64,000 nt of DNA from positions 42,411,779-42,475,778 of the forward strand of contig CM043970.1 of NCBI GenBank assembly GCA_014529385.2, given 5' to 3'. Position numbers and translations under genes: made by a program. The notes under the pieces are model-generated. The model was not told the origin of the DNA and made no database searches. It saw only the letters and a list, made by a program, of their open reading frames with translations. This DNA comes from Adiantum capillus-veneris. Lineage: Eukaryota > Streptophyta > Polypodiopsida > Polypodiales > Pteridaceae. The number at the start of each line of letters is the position of its first letter. The stretch's first letter is position 1. This document shows positions 33,289-44,726 of the stretch, in pieces.

Positions 33289-36200
33289 ATGATGGAGCAG
33301 TTTGCAGTGTATATGCAACATCAACAGATTGCCCACCAACAATTGTATAATCTGCAGGAGAGGATTTGTAAAGCTCGAAGACAATCATAGATAAATTATA
33401 GGGGTTTGGAGGCCAGGATATTAGCTTTGCATATCTATGAGCAAGCAATGCAAGATAGCAGAATTATTGATCAGAATGTAGAGGAAGGCTTTCATCTAAT
33501 TGATGCGGGAAATAAGGGGCCAAATTAAAGAGATTCATGCGGCTCAAGGACCAAATTGGGAGGAATTCAAGAAGGCACTGCAGGAGGAATATTTTCTTGA
33601 GGATTCACAGAGGGTAACCAGACAAAGCTTCATGAAGTGGGTGCAGAAGAAGAACAAAAATCTATCTGCACGAGAGCTGCAACATGAATTTGAAAAGAAA
33701 TTTGACCAGTTATTCTTGGCAAAGCAATGTTCGATGAAGGATCAGAAGGTTGAGTTGTTTATTCAAACTACTGATTCGCGAATTCAGAAGAGTTTGGTAC
33801 AATTGCTGGAATATTCCACAGGTGAATTGGGATTAACGTTTGGTTGGAAAATAGTCACTGAAGCGGTTAATATGATCGTGAAATGACAAATGAGGGTTGC
33901 CAAGCTGATTGTGGCCGATGGTGTTGTGGAAGAGGAAACTAAGAAGAAATCATCCTCAACAATACCCAAAGTTGAAGAGCCGGTTCTCAACGAACTGGTG
34001 AAAGGCATTTAAGAGTTAACTTTGAATTTCAAAACTATAAAATTTGAAGGATTAGCTGCAAAGGGGTCTACTTTTGAGCCTTAGTAGCAACCTCCACACA
34101 AAAATTGGGATCGATACATGTGGTGCGGTAGTGATGACCATAGATATGTTAAGGAGTTTGATGAAGCTTACAAAAGGAATGTGGTTTTTTGGAAAGATAA
34201 GAAGATTCACCTCAGGGCAACATGTGAGATGCTTCACTTGAACTTCAGAAGGGGCGGCATAAATAGTCTAGTACAAGAAATACAACATAATGTTGCTCTT
34301 GTGGAAGCAGCTACATATGGGCTGCAGGTTTACGAAAAGGGAGATGATGATGGTGCAGGTGCAAAGAGGCAATTGTGGTATTATGCTCTAAAGACATCGG
34401 AAGCAGGCAAGGTGGCTTATGGAAAATTACGACAAGTAGGGCATTCCATTCGAGAAACCATGGGGTGGACTGATCCAATGGATTCTCTTTCAGTATATGC
34501 ATTTATTGCCAAGTCTCAAGCTAATGAGGCTATGGTGGAAGAGAAGCGAAAAAGGGATGAACAAGTTGCAGGGACATAAGAAAGGGCAACGAGATCCACT
34601 AGCAAGAAAGAGGAAGAGCCTACTCCCAAACCTGCTCCTAAAGTGGTCATGGAGGAGGCACCAAAGGACAAGAAACAAGGTAAGCCCAGGGAAACCTCTT
34701 ATAAGCTGAAATCTGATATGGAATTGGCAACATATCTAAAGAAGGTCTTTGAAGAACACATCCTTAACAGTAAAATGAAGCTCACATTGGGTGATATTCT
34801 GGGAATTTCCAAGCACGAGTCCCATGAAGAGATCATCGATTTTATCAAAAGAAAGAGGCAGATACCAAGTGAACAGGAGCCACGCTCAGTTAAGAGCCAG
34901 ATGATTCGACACATTGAAGCAATTGTGGATGATTATGAATAACAATTTAAAGATCTTGAAGATGAAGGGTTGAGGCCTGTGGTGCTTTCAAACCCAATTG
35001 TACATGAGGTAATAAATGTTCATTTTAATGATGAGGACATAGAAATTATACCCAAGAGTCACTTTTCAAGGACTCATTGGGTAAGGGAAACAATTGAAAC
35101 CGTTGTGAAGCTTGGCGCATTCAAGAATTGGTCTTAGCACTTGTAGACCATAGATCGGAGATAAATCTAATGGAAAAAAGCTTGCACAAAAGGGGGAAAT
35201 GGTCTATTGATGTGGACCATGGTTGGCAGACTTGAGCTGCCAACATGCTTCTAGGCGACCTCGATGGTGCATGTGCAAATGTTAAAGTAACTATAGGCTA
35301 TTTCTGTGATGAGAAAAACTTTTTTGTACAGGAGCATTCCTCTTATCCACTGATTTTGGGACAGCCCTACATTACGACAGTATGTATGGAGACAAAGGTG
35401 CTAGATGATGGTTTGGCCTATGCGAGGGTTCATAGCCGATATGGTAAGAAAGAGGTTCAATTCTTGACTGTATGTGTTGACCATGCCAGGAAAAAAGAAA
35501 TATTACGTGATCATCCATTACCAAAGATACATAAGAGTTTAAAGAACACACGTTTTCCTTGGATTTTCTTGGAGTGCCACTATAAAGCGGGACTATGGTG
35601 GTACAAGTGAGGAGAAGTTCTTGCAAAGAGAAACTTTCTCTTCAAGGTTTTTGGGGTTAACGTATGAAGGTTCAGTATCTTACAGAAAATTTAATGATTT
35701 GCTAAAGTGGGAGAAGTAGTATGTTTCAAATATCCAAAGTGAATTGTAGGGATGTGATGTGCTTGAACCAGAGATGTGATTTTAGGGATCTTTGAAGAAG
35801 TATCTTATGTATGTCAAGCTCTTCATACATGTCCTTTGAGTGGACCTTAACAACTTCAGTTCCTGTTTGTAACATGTATTGCATGATCTCATCAAGCTCT
35901 GACATAGTATCTATACGATGCACTTATGCATATTGACGATAATTTTGGTAAAGTAGTTGAAGCACAAGTAGAGACGAAGTACAATATTGTTGCCAATAAA
36001 GTGAGACTAGTGGCTACACATGTACCAGAAGAAAGTGATGGTGTGATCAAAGAAGATTCTCAACGGCCTATGCTTCGAGATCTGGACATAAGTTTACTAA
36101 GGAGACATTAAAGCACCTAAAGATTGGAGAGGATGGTTTCCTCAATGAAGAGGAGATCAAATACTTTCAAGGTATGCTCAAAAAACACGATAGAGCTTCT

Positions 36201-36680
36201 TTTGAGCCAAGTGAGATTGAATGTGTGGATCCAAGTGTTGTTTCACCTATGGTTATATTCACTATTCCTCACATGCCATGGAGCTTACATCCCATTCTAG
36301 TTCCTAAAGCTCACTTACCAAAGATTATCAATTTGCTTAATGAGAAGACACAAATGGGTATTTTGGAGCCATCATGTGCACCATACTTTAACTGGTGGTT
36401 CACTGTTTCGAAGAAAAATGGTACTTTAAGGTTCATTCAGGATATGCATCCAGTTAATAAGGTAACAACTCACAATGTGGGTACTGGCCCAATTGTGGAT
36501 GAATTTGTTGAGGCCTTTGCAGGTAGATCTATTTACTCCATGGGTGATCTTTACTCTAGATATAATCAATTTCAGCTACGTTTGGAGAGCAAGGATCTTA
36601 CTACTATGATGCACACTCCTCTCAGTTTGGTAAGGATGTGCACTCTGCCCCACAGGGTGCTACTAGTTTTGTAGCTCATA
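33289..36680 (+). pseudogene. Ty3/gypsy remnant: gag, protease, RT amino end
   Basis: Gag-like frames run from about 33,289 (MMEQFAVYMQHQQIAHQQ) through EFKKALQEEYFLEDSQR (about 33,560) to about 34,940, broken by stops. A protease-like stretch at about 35,137-35,500 has ALVDHRSEIN, then LLGDLDGACANVKVTIG and SYPLILGQPYI. Its active-site triad is DHR rather than DTG/DSG. RT begins about 36,174. It has PWSLHPILVPKAHLPKIIN, GILEPSCAPYFN, KKNGTLRFIQDMHPVNKVT and SMGDLYSRYNQFQL, then a one-base frameshift near 36,650 before QGATSFVAHM. It stops abruptly at about 36,680, so YxDD, RNase H and integrase are absent. It meets a minus-strand relative tail to tail. This is a long-dead fragment. Confidence 0.85.
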
Positions 36681-36837
36681 TGTCTCTACCATGACTAAAA
36701 CTCCAAAAAAAAACTCTTTATCAGACCTTAGAGGAGTAGCAATGTCCCAAAGTTCTATCTTAATCTGTGGCTTGTTGATGAGCATTGAACACCTTGGCTC
36801 TAAATCAAACTGCATACCTGTGTCCTTCTGCATCATC

Positions 36838-37601
36838 CTAACCTATAGCCCACCGAATACATGTTGGGCTAGTGTCAACTATTAAGATTATTGGCCTTTC
36901 ACATTTGCAGTCAACATTTCTCAAGGTTGGAGCCTCAAGAAGCATCTTCTTTAGTTTCCTAATAGCCTTTGTGTGAACTTCTTCCCAAACAAACCTTTTT
37001 CCTTTCCTTAGCAACAACTGATAAAGCGCCTCTTTATCATGAGCAAAATGTGGCAGCCAAATAAGGTAGAATACAGGCACCCAAAAATCGACGAACTTCA
37101 GTAACTAAAGAGCATGTTTCTTTCATCTTTTGGATAGCTTCAACTTTAACTGGACTTGGCCTTCTATCATTTGGACTGCACATATGCCCCACAATTTAAA
37201 CTTCTTTAGCACCAAAAATTGATTTTTGCCCTGAAAGTGTCAAGTTAACTTCTTCAAGTCTAGATAAAATAGCATCACAGTCAGCAATATGTTGAGCAAC
37301 AAATTGCCGGCACCCCCTCTGATCTTTTACTCATCTTTGGACCCTTTTCGCATCCTTTAATCGGTAGATCATCAATGAAATGCATAGTAACATGAGGGAT
37401 AAAGTCCCTTAATACCTTATTCATGACGTTCATCATATGATAGGGATGATTGCGAACTGTTGTACTCTGTACATTGCCATGCTTCACTGGAAGCCTATTA
37501 ATTTTCTTACCCCTGAATTTTGTCATATTGCAGGTAGAGAGTAGCCCGACTCTGGCTATGCCAAAGAGTGTTTTTTGCACCCCGGAAACTTGAATTTTCA
37601 C
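36838..37601 (-). pseudogene. Gypsy RT and RNase H of minus-strand element
   Basis: Reading leftwards, MNKVLRDFIPHVTMHFIDD (about 37,430-37,370) contains the RT catalytic FIDD. It is followed by HIADCDAILSRLEEVNLTLS, VTEVRRFLGA and the connection/RNase H block. That block has LPHFAHDKEALYQLLLRKGK, LEAPTLRNVD and VDTSPTCIRWAIG, ending near 36,840. Frame changes fall near 37,300 and 37,060 and at least one stop near 37,200. The lineage looks like that of the plus-strand remnant at 33,289-36,680, but the two overlap very little in RT. No integrase follows, so the element is truncated at the junction. Confidence 0.85.
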
Positions 37602-38212
37602 ATTCTTGAGCTCACTACAAACATTTCTTCAGGTAAAAGTAAGCTTGAATCCTCAAAGAGAGGATTATTGCTGGCATTGAAGGTTTCTTTTGCCATACCT
37701 GTTTTATCTTGGAATCTGCAACTTTGTTGGTTGAGTTGTCCTTCTTTGACTATGAAGACTCCATTGTCCGTTTGATTCTCCAATTGGGCCTGTTTGTAAG
37801 GAGCCTTTGAGGTTGTTGTAGACCTCGATTGACTGTCTTCATTTCACTTTTGACTTTGAGCATTGGAAGACGTAGGAATCCAAATCTCTCCGTTACCTTT
37901 GTAACTCCTTTGTTGACTTTGCTTAGCTCTAGTTCTTGTTGAGCTCTTAAGATCTTCTTGTAGTTCTGGTGTAGTTGCAGTTGGCTTGTGGTTGACTGGT
38001 AGCCAAATCTTTGTATAACCTGTGTGGAATCCTTGTCCAAGAGGAATATTCTTTGAGATCCGTCTCTGTTTTGTATTCTCTTGAGAGTTGTGGTAGACTT
38101 TATAGATTTATAGCATCTGATGTCATTCTATTGTAGACTTGATTCTTAGGTATCTTAAGATATTTTTGAGGTTGATACCTAGTGAGTCCTTTTTCTTGGG
38201 AGGAAATTGATT

Positions 38213-39574
38213 TCACTTTGTATGTCTAACCTGCGGTTTTGGTACCCATAGCTGTCTGTTACCTCTATAGTACTCATGTTCTTTTAAGCTCCATTGTGAT
38301 GCTATCCATCCCATGTGTTTCTCTTTCTGTGTTGATCTTTTGTCTTCAATCCACATTGGATCACTGACTTTTACTAGACTGCTCGGAACAAACACTTTCT
38401 TGACTTTCCCTTGCTTGCTTGAGTACTTTGGCTGACAAACCTTTGTTTTTTTGGGTGTCTTCCTAGAGGTTTCAGTTGGGTCAGCAATTGACTTGAAGTT
38501 TTGAAATCCTGACTTGCTAGAAAAGGTTGATCCATGAGGGTTCTTTGATGTAGAGGCATATGTTGTCACACCTTTAGGGCTAGTCGGTGGAAGGTCCACT
38601 TTAGCTTTACCTTTGTCTGCAAGACTTGTCGTTGATTCTTGTGACTTCTGCAATGGTACTTGTATCTGTTTCTTGCTATCTCTTGGAAAGTAGAATAGTA
38701 TGGACCTTGTGTTGGTCTAATCACTTCTATCCAAGGATGACGTCTACATGCATGTCTTTTGAAGACTTTCATTGAAAATTTACGTGCTCTTCATGCTTTT
38801 GGATGCTAAGAACAACAACCATTTCTTCTTGACTAAAAACCATACCTAGCATTTCTTTACTACTCTATTTACTTGGAGTGATCTTGAGCATTCTTTGGAT
38901 GCTATCTGCAACCATATTGCACTTTGCTTCTTCATCCAATAGAGCATTGCATCTGACACTTGCTCCATTTTCACTTTTGAGGACTATAGCTATCCTCATT
39001 GGAGGTTTTCTTGAAGATTTTTGTCGTACTTTTGCCACGGTTTCATCTTGATCTAGCCTAGTCTCTATGGAAGTTGATTTGAGACTTTCTTTTCCACTCT
39101 GATTTCTATCTATTGATTCACCTAGCAATGTCTTGATCTGTGGATTGCCTATTGCTTCCTAGTTGTTTGCAACCGTGTTCTTCTTAACTTCTTATCGTGA
39201 CGTTTCTTCCATCTCATTGGATCTTGTGGTTGCTTTTTGCTATGTTTGATCTCCAATTGTTATTGCTTGATCTTCTTTAAGTTTTTCTGAGGTTCTGTTC
39301 GATGGAGATGATTCATCTTCAATAAGCCCTTGTTTGATATCGATCTCCATTTTAACTGTGCTTGCGAACTTTGTGTTGTCGTCCATGGGTGGCCAATCTT
39401 GGTCTTCATTGTTTTTAGTCTCTGAAGACTGCATCTTATTTGAAATATGTGTTTGTAGAACCTTTTGAGCAAGTGGCATTCCCAATATGATGTCGTCTTG
39501 TACATCTTTTGCATTTACCACATGAAATTGAGCTTGGAGGTTCTATGAATCTTGTTGAATGGCAATGGAAATGA
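38213..39574 (-). pseudogene. Retropepsin-like and WVPK-motif region
   Basis: Minus-strand frames contain AQFHVVNAKDVQDDIILGMP near 39,530-39,470, which resembles the carboxyl half of a retropepsin (DIILGxP). A second frame, at 39,128-38,865, has VRCNALLDEEAKCNMVADSI, in the position of a protease active site but with DEE for DTG. The next ORF (38,653-38,213) is lysine-rich and ends YYRGNRQLWVPKPQVRH. That motif is echoed at about 54,600. Multiple stops show the region is inactive. Confidence 0.6.
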
Positions 39575-40328
39575 TGTTAGGAAATATGACATAGTGAAGT
39601 ATATAATTGAGTAGATTAATTGATGGAGAGAGATAATTTTCACACACAAGAGATTATAGAGTAGAGAAAGAGAGAGAGAGAGTACACACAATATACGTGG
39701 TTCACCCAATGTGGGCTACGTCCACGGGAAAGCAACCACTCAACGACTTTAGTAGTTCAAAACAAGAAGCATGTTACAAAGGGATTATACCCTTTTGGAG
39801 CTCCCAGCTTCACAATCACCACCTCACACCCACCTTGTTGCATCAACTCCACACTATGAAATGTGCGTAGAAATGGCCTCCTTTTATAGGCCAAAAGTGA
39901 TGCTCTCTCTCATGAGAGGCAACCATGTGTAGCTGCTCTTGTGTAGATAAGTCCAAATTGGACCCTCCAATCCGTCCATGTGTGGCCGCCCTTGAGAAGA
40001 CAAGTCCGCTTTTGAATTCGGTCACCGGCCACGGGCCATTGACTTTTGACCACCGGCCACCGGCCATTGATTATCGACCACCGGCCAACCGACTGGTCCT
40101 TTTTCAACCACTTTTCGGCCGTCGTCTAGCCAGAATATTCCGGTGAAAAGGAATATTTCTTTGGTCTCGAGACTGGGCGTGAAAATTTTGGTTCTCGGCA
40201 AGTGATTTTTATTTCTGGCAAGTGATTTTTCTTCACGCACGATGGCTTCTCCTCATAATGGGAGCCTTACAAATGTGCTTTTTTAACACAAAAAATTACA
40301 AGGGATAAATCAGGCTCCATACTTAACA
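39575..40328 (-). repeat. Copia-4 3' LTR
   Basis: 754 bp. It carries extra CCGGCCA-rich repeats near 40,020-40,090 and a 35-bp segment around 40,150-40,185 that the other LTR lacks. Confidence 0.95.
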
Positions 40329-40388
40329 ATCTCCCACTTGGAGACTGATCTCCAAACCAAACTTGTGACTGCTTTCCATCCTGGATTC

Positions 40389-43300
40389 TTATCCTTCAAT
40401 GCCGATTGAAGATGAGCAAAAGCTCAACTTCTCCTTGTTGACCACCTTTGTAAACATGTCTGCAGGATTTTCACTTGTATGCACCTTTCCTAGCTTTAGC
40501 TGTCTCTCTTCCAAAAGAGTGCGCATGAAGTGATATCTCACCTCAATGTGCTTTATCTTAAAATGAAAGGTTGAGTTCTTCGCAAGATGGATAGTGCTTT
40601 GGCCATCACTATACAAGACACAATTGTCTTGTTTGATTTCAAGCTCTTCTAAGAATTTGTTGACCACCTTTGTAAACATGTCTGCAAGATTTTCACTTGT
40701 ATGCACCTTTCCTAGCTTTAGCTGTCTCTCTTCCAAAAGAGTGCGTATGAAGTGATATCTCACCTCAATGTGCTTTATCCTAGAATGAAAGGCTGAGTTC
40801 TTCGCAAGATGGATAGTGCTTTGGCTATCACTATACAAGACACAACTGTCTTGTTTGATTTCAAGCTCTTCTAAGAATCTGTGAAGCCACATAATTTCTT
40901 TACTTGCCTCCGTCATTGCTACATACTCTACTTCCGTTGGTAGAAAGTGAGACCACTTTCTACAGCTTTGAAGAACAGCTTACTGCTGTGTCTCCAACCA
41001 TGAAGACATAGCCAGTAGTGCTCCTTCGAGTATCTTTATCACCTGCCATATCTGCATCAACATACCCTTCTAGAAAAATATCAGTTACTCCAAAATACAA
41101 AGCATTTGTTGTTGTCCCTTTTAGATACCTAAGTATCTACTTCACAGCTTGCCAATGCTCTTTACCTGGGTTGTCCATGAACCTACTTACAACTCCCACT
41201 GCATGTGCAATGTCTGGCCTTGTCCAAACCATAGCATACATAAGAGAACCTACCACTGCAACATATGGAACTTTAGAACATATAGGCTATCTCCTTTTGT
41301 GTCTTTGGACACATATCCTTGGTTAGTTTAAAGTGACCAGCCCAAGGTGTAGAAACCGTTTTTGCATTTTGCATTGCAAACCTTTCTAGTACCTTCTTGA
41401 TGTAATCCTCTTGAGATAACTTTATTGTCTTCTTCGTCCTATCCCTTGATATCTTCATACCAATTATCCTCTTTGCAGCACCTAAATCATTCATTGAAAA
41501 ATATTTAGACAGCTCCTCTTTTAGGTCTTTGATGTCCTTCATGTTTGCACTTGCAATCAGCATGTCATCATACAACATTAGGATGATGAACTTCCCATCT
41601 CCCAAATTCTTCATGTAGAAGCAATGATCTGAGTTGCATCTTGTGAATCCATGATGTAACATCCATCGATCAAACTTCAAGTACCATTTTCTTGATGCTT
41701 GCTTTAAACCATACAAGCTCTTCTTTAATCTACAAACCATTTTCTCCTTACCTTTTACTTCATACCCCTTTGGTTGAAGCATGTAAATTTCCTCCTCTAA
41801 GTCACTGTGAGGGTGCTGTATTTACATCCATTTGCTCAAGATTTAGATCATGAGCAGCCACAAGGCTTAAGACAAAGCCTAATTGAGTTAATTTTTACAA
41901 CAAGAGAAAATATTTCATTGAAGTCAATACCGTTCTTTTGAGAAACCCCTTTTACCACAAGCCTAGACTTGTACCTTTTTTTCCCACCTTCTTCTTCCTT
42001 CAGCTTGTACACCCATTTGTTTTGAAGTGCCCACTTACCTTTAGGCAACTCAACCAACTCCCATGTTTGGTTGCGATGTAATCAGTCCATCTCCACTTGC
42101 ATTCTGTTCATCCATTCTTGTTTGGATTTGTGTTGCATAGCTTCCTCGTATGATTTCGGCTCTCTAGAATCTGAGATCAAGAGATGGTTAAAGGAAGGAA
42201 CAAACCTTTCTGGAGGTCTACTTGATCTTGTAAATCTTCAGGAAATAGGTTGAGGCTCCTCATTTGGTTGATGTTGTTGCACATTGTCACTGTTTGCAGT
42301 CCTCGAGTCTTCACCGTCCTCAAGCTCCATGTACTCATCACCCGTTTCTTTTGTTTGTTTCCTTTCCAAGTAATCTTTGTACATATTTTGTTCGTTAAAA
42401 ATTACATCCCTACTCCTTAAGATTTTACCATCTTCAGGATTCCATAGGCAAGCCCCAAAGTCACCTTCTCCATAGACAATGAAGAAACACTTTTGGGACT
42501 TTGCATCTAGCTTTGATCTTAGGCTTCTATCTATGTGTATGAAAGCCTCACATCCAAACACTTTGAGAAATGCATAATTCACCGGTTTACCTGTCCATGC
42601 TTGTTCTAGAACTCCCCCATCCAATGCCGTTGAGGGTGATCGATTGATTAAGTACACAGACGTACTTACAGCTTCCACCCAAAGCTCAAGCGGTAGGCCT
42701 GCATGTAGCCACATGCTTCGTGCTCACTCCATGATTGTTCTGTTCATCCTTTCGGAAATACCATTTTGTTGAGGTGTCCTTGAGGTTTTCCTTTGCCTCC
42801 AAATGCCATTGCTAGCACAAAAGCTTTCAAAAGCTTGGCTGCTATATTCGCCTCCATTGTCGGCGGATCTGAGGCATTTAACCTTAGTACGTGTTTCATT
42901 CTCCACAAGAACTTTCCACCTTTGAAATATGGAAAACACATCGGATTTATTTTTCATTACATAAACCCATGTTTTCCTAGTCGCATCGTCTATGAATGTT
43001 ACATAGTACAATGAGCCACCAAGTGATAGTGTACTTGCAGGACCCCAAACATCAGAATGAACCAACTCAAGTTTTTTATTTTTTCTTTCATTTTTTGATT
43101 TTTGAAATTTTACCCTCTTTTGTTTACCATAAACGCAATCTTCACAGAACTCTAAGTCCACTTCTTTCAAACTTGGTAGAAGCTTCTTTTTTTGAAGGAT
43201 TTGCATTCCTTTGGCACTCATATGCCCAAGCCGATAGTGCCACACCGCATTGTCGACTTCTGTAGTTGCTGCACAAGCTGAAGGTTGTGTGCTAGCAGTA

Positions 43301-43922
43301 CACAAGTAAAGTGTACCAACCTTTTCTCCTTTGGCAACCACCAAAGATACCTTTGAGATCTTCCACCATTTGCTTCCGAATGCAATGTTGTGACCTTCAT
43401 CGTCCGATTGTTCTGTAGAGATCAAATTTTTGCAAAGAGAAGGAACATGCCTAACATCTTTAAGCTTCCATTCATTTTCGTTAGCAGTTTTGACACAAAT
43501 TGTACTTTTGCCGACAATTTCATAAGCTTCATTATCTCCCAAGTATACATACCCAAAATTACCTTTGGTGTAATCTTGGAAATGTTGCTTGTGTGGTGTC
43601 ACATGGAATGAAGCCCTGGAATCTACTATCCAAGAATTAGACACATTGTCTAATGAGAGAATTAGAGCATCTTGCTCTACTTTACCTGCCACATTGGCCT
43701 CCAATGTTGGCTTGTTGTCTTGAGACTCCGAATCCTTCTTCTTCTTCGATTAGAAATCCATGCGTCATCTGCCATCGTTGCGGGCTTCTTTGCAAGACCG
43801 CCTAGTGGAAAATAGAGGTCCTTCTGGTAGAGATAGTCTTCAATCTGCATCTTCCAATGTTGGTAGTTTTTGCCGTTTAACTTCTCGACCTTGAGCTTCC
43901 CTTCCTCCATCATTACTCCCAC
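40389..43922 (-). pseudogene. Copia-4 gag-pol, deleted and mutated
   Basis: Gag starts at 43,922 (EEGKLKVEKLNGKNYQHWK). About 60 residues in it jumps to the region just before protease, so the rest of gag and the zinc knuckle are gone. The protease active site reads SWIVDSRASFHVTP, with Arg for Gly. GAG-pre-integrase HYRLGHMSAKGM and CEDCVYGKQKR follow. The integrase has HSDVWGP, FIDDATRKTW and a one-codon insertion at RSADNGGEY. RT has SLYGLKQASRKWYLKFDRW, but the catalytic box is LMLYDDML, lacking the Val of YVDD. RNase H (40,916-40,389) contains an in-frame duplication. Stops and frameshifts lie near 42,720, 42,240-42,060, 41,800 and 41,275. Confidence 0.93.
40436..40879 (-). repeat. 222-bp in-frame tandem duplication in Copia-4 RNase H
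   Basis: The coding block from FLEELEIKQD to DMFTKVVNK occurs twice (about 40,879-40,658 and 40,657-40,436). Each is 74 codons and the frame stays open across both. Copies differ by a few substitutions (QDSC/QDNC, SDSQ/SDGQ, SAFHSR/STFHFK). The duplicated part includes the catalytic YSDSQS block and the carboxyl RYHFIR...HTSENLADMFTK region of the copia RNase H. Confidence 0.95.
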
Positions 43923-43986
43923 TCAATTCAAGGAATCCTTTCCTTGAGATAATTTTGCTACAAGCAAACCTTGCTCTGATACCAAT

Positions 43987-44071
43987 TGTTAGGAAATATG
44001 ACGTAGCTAAGTAGATAATTGAGTAGATTACTAAATGGAGAGAAATAATTTTCACACACAAGAGATTATAG

Positions 44072-44141
<70 letters not shown>

Positions 44142-44721
44142 ACGATATACGTGGTTCATCCAATGTCAGCTAGGTCCACGGGAAAGCAGCCACTCAATGG
44201 CTTTACTACTTCAAAACAAGAAGTAGGTTACAAAAGGAATTATACACTTTTGGAGCTCCTGCCTTGCTTCACTCTCACCACCTCATACCCACCTTGTTGC
44301 GTCAACTTCACAATATGAAATGTGCGTAGAAATGGCCTCCTTTTATAGGCCAAAAGGGCTACCCTCTCTCATGAGAGGCAACCATGTGCAGCCGCCCTTG
44401 TGTAGATAAGTCCAAATCGGACCCTCCAATCCACCCATGTGTGGCTATCCTTGAGAGAACAAGTCCGCTTTTGAATTCTGTCACCGGCCATTGACTTCCG
44501 ACCACCGGCCACTGGCCATTGATTACCGGCCACCGATCACTTTTCGGCGGCCGTCCGACCGTAATATTCCGGCGAAAATTTTGGTTTCCGACGAGTGATT
44601 TTTATTTCCGACGATTGATTTTTCTTCACGCACAATGGCTTCTCCTCATAATGGGGGCCTTACAAATGTGCGTTTTTAACACAAAAAATTACGAGGGATA
44701 AATCAGGCTCCATACTTAACA
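43987..44721 (-). repeat. Copia-4 5' LTR with expanded GA tract
   Basis: 735 bp. It includes about 66 bp of uninterrupted GA at 44,074-44,140, where the partner LTR has only about 20 bp at 39,663-39,682. Confidence 0.95.
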
Positions 44722-44726
44722 AATGA

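Larger units (their letters stand above)
39575..44721 (-). mobile_element. Ty1/copia retrotransposon, Copia-4, internally deleted
   Basis: Minus-strand element with long LTRs: 754 bp at 39,575-40,328 and 735 bp at 43,987-44,721, both starting TGTTAGG and ending TTAACA on the plus strand. A perfect target duplication AATGA occurs at 39,570-39,574 and 44,722-44,726. The primer site at 43,973-43,984 is a perfect TGGTATCAGAGC on the minus strand. The polypurine tract is CTCCAAGTGGGAGA beside the left LTR. LTRs differ by many substitutions and indels, including a GA expansion at 44,074-44,140, so this insertion is older than Copia-1 and Copia-2. Internal length is only about 3.66 kb because much of gag is missing. 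Confidence 0.97.

Noticed and set aside
42996-43265. Plus-strand ORF of 89 codons inside Copia-4
   Set aside because: Antisense to the integrase and GAG-pre-integrase coding sequence.
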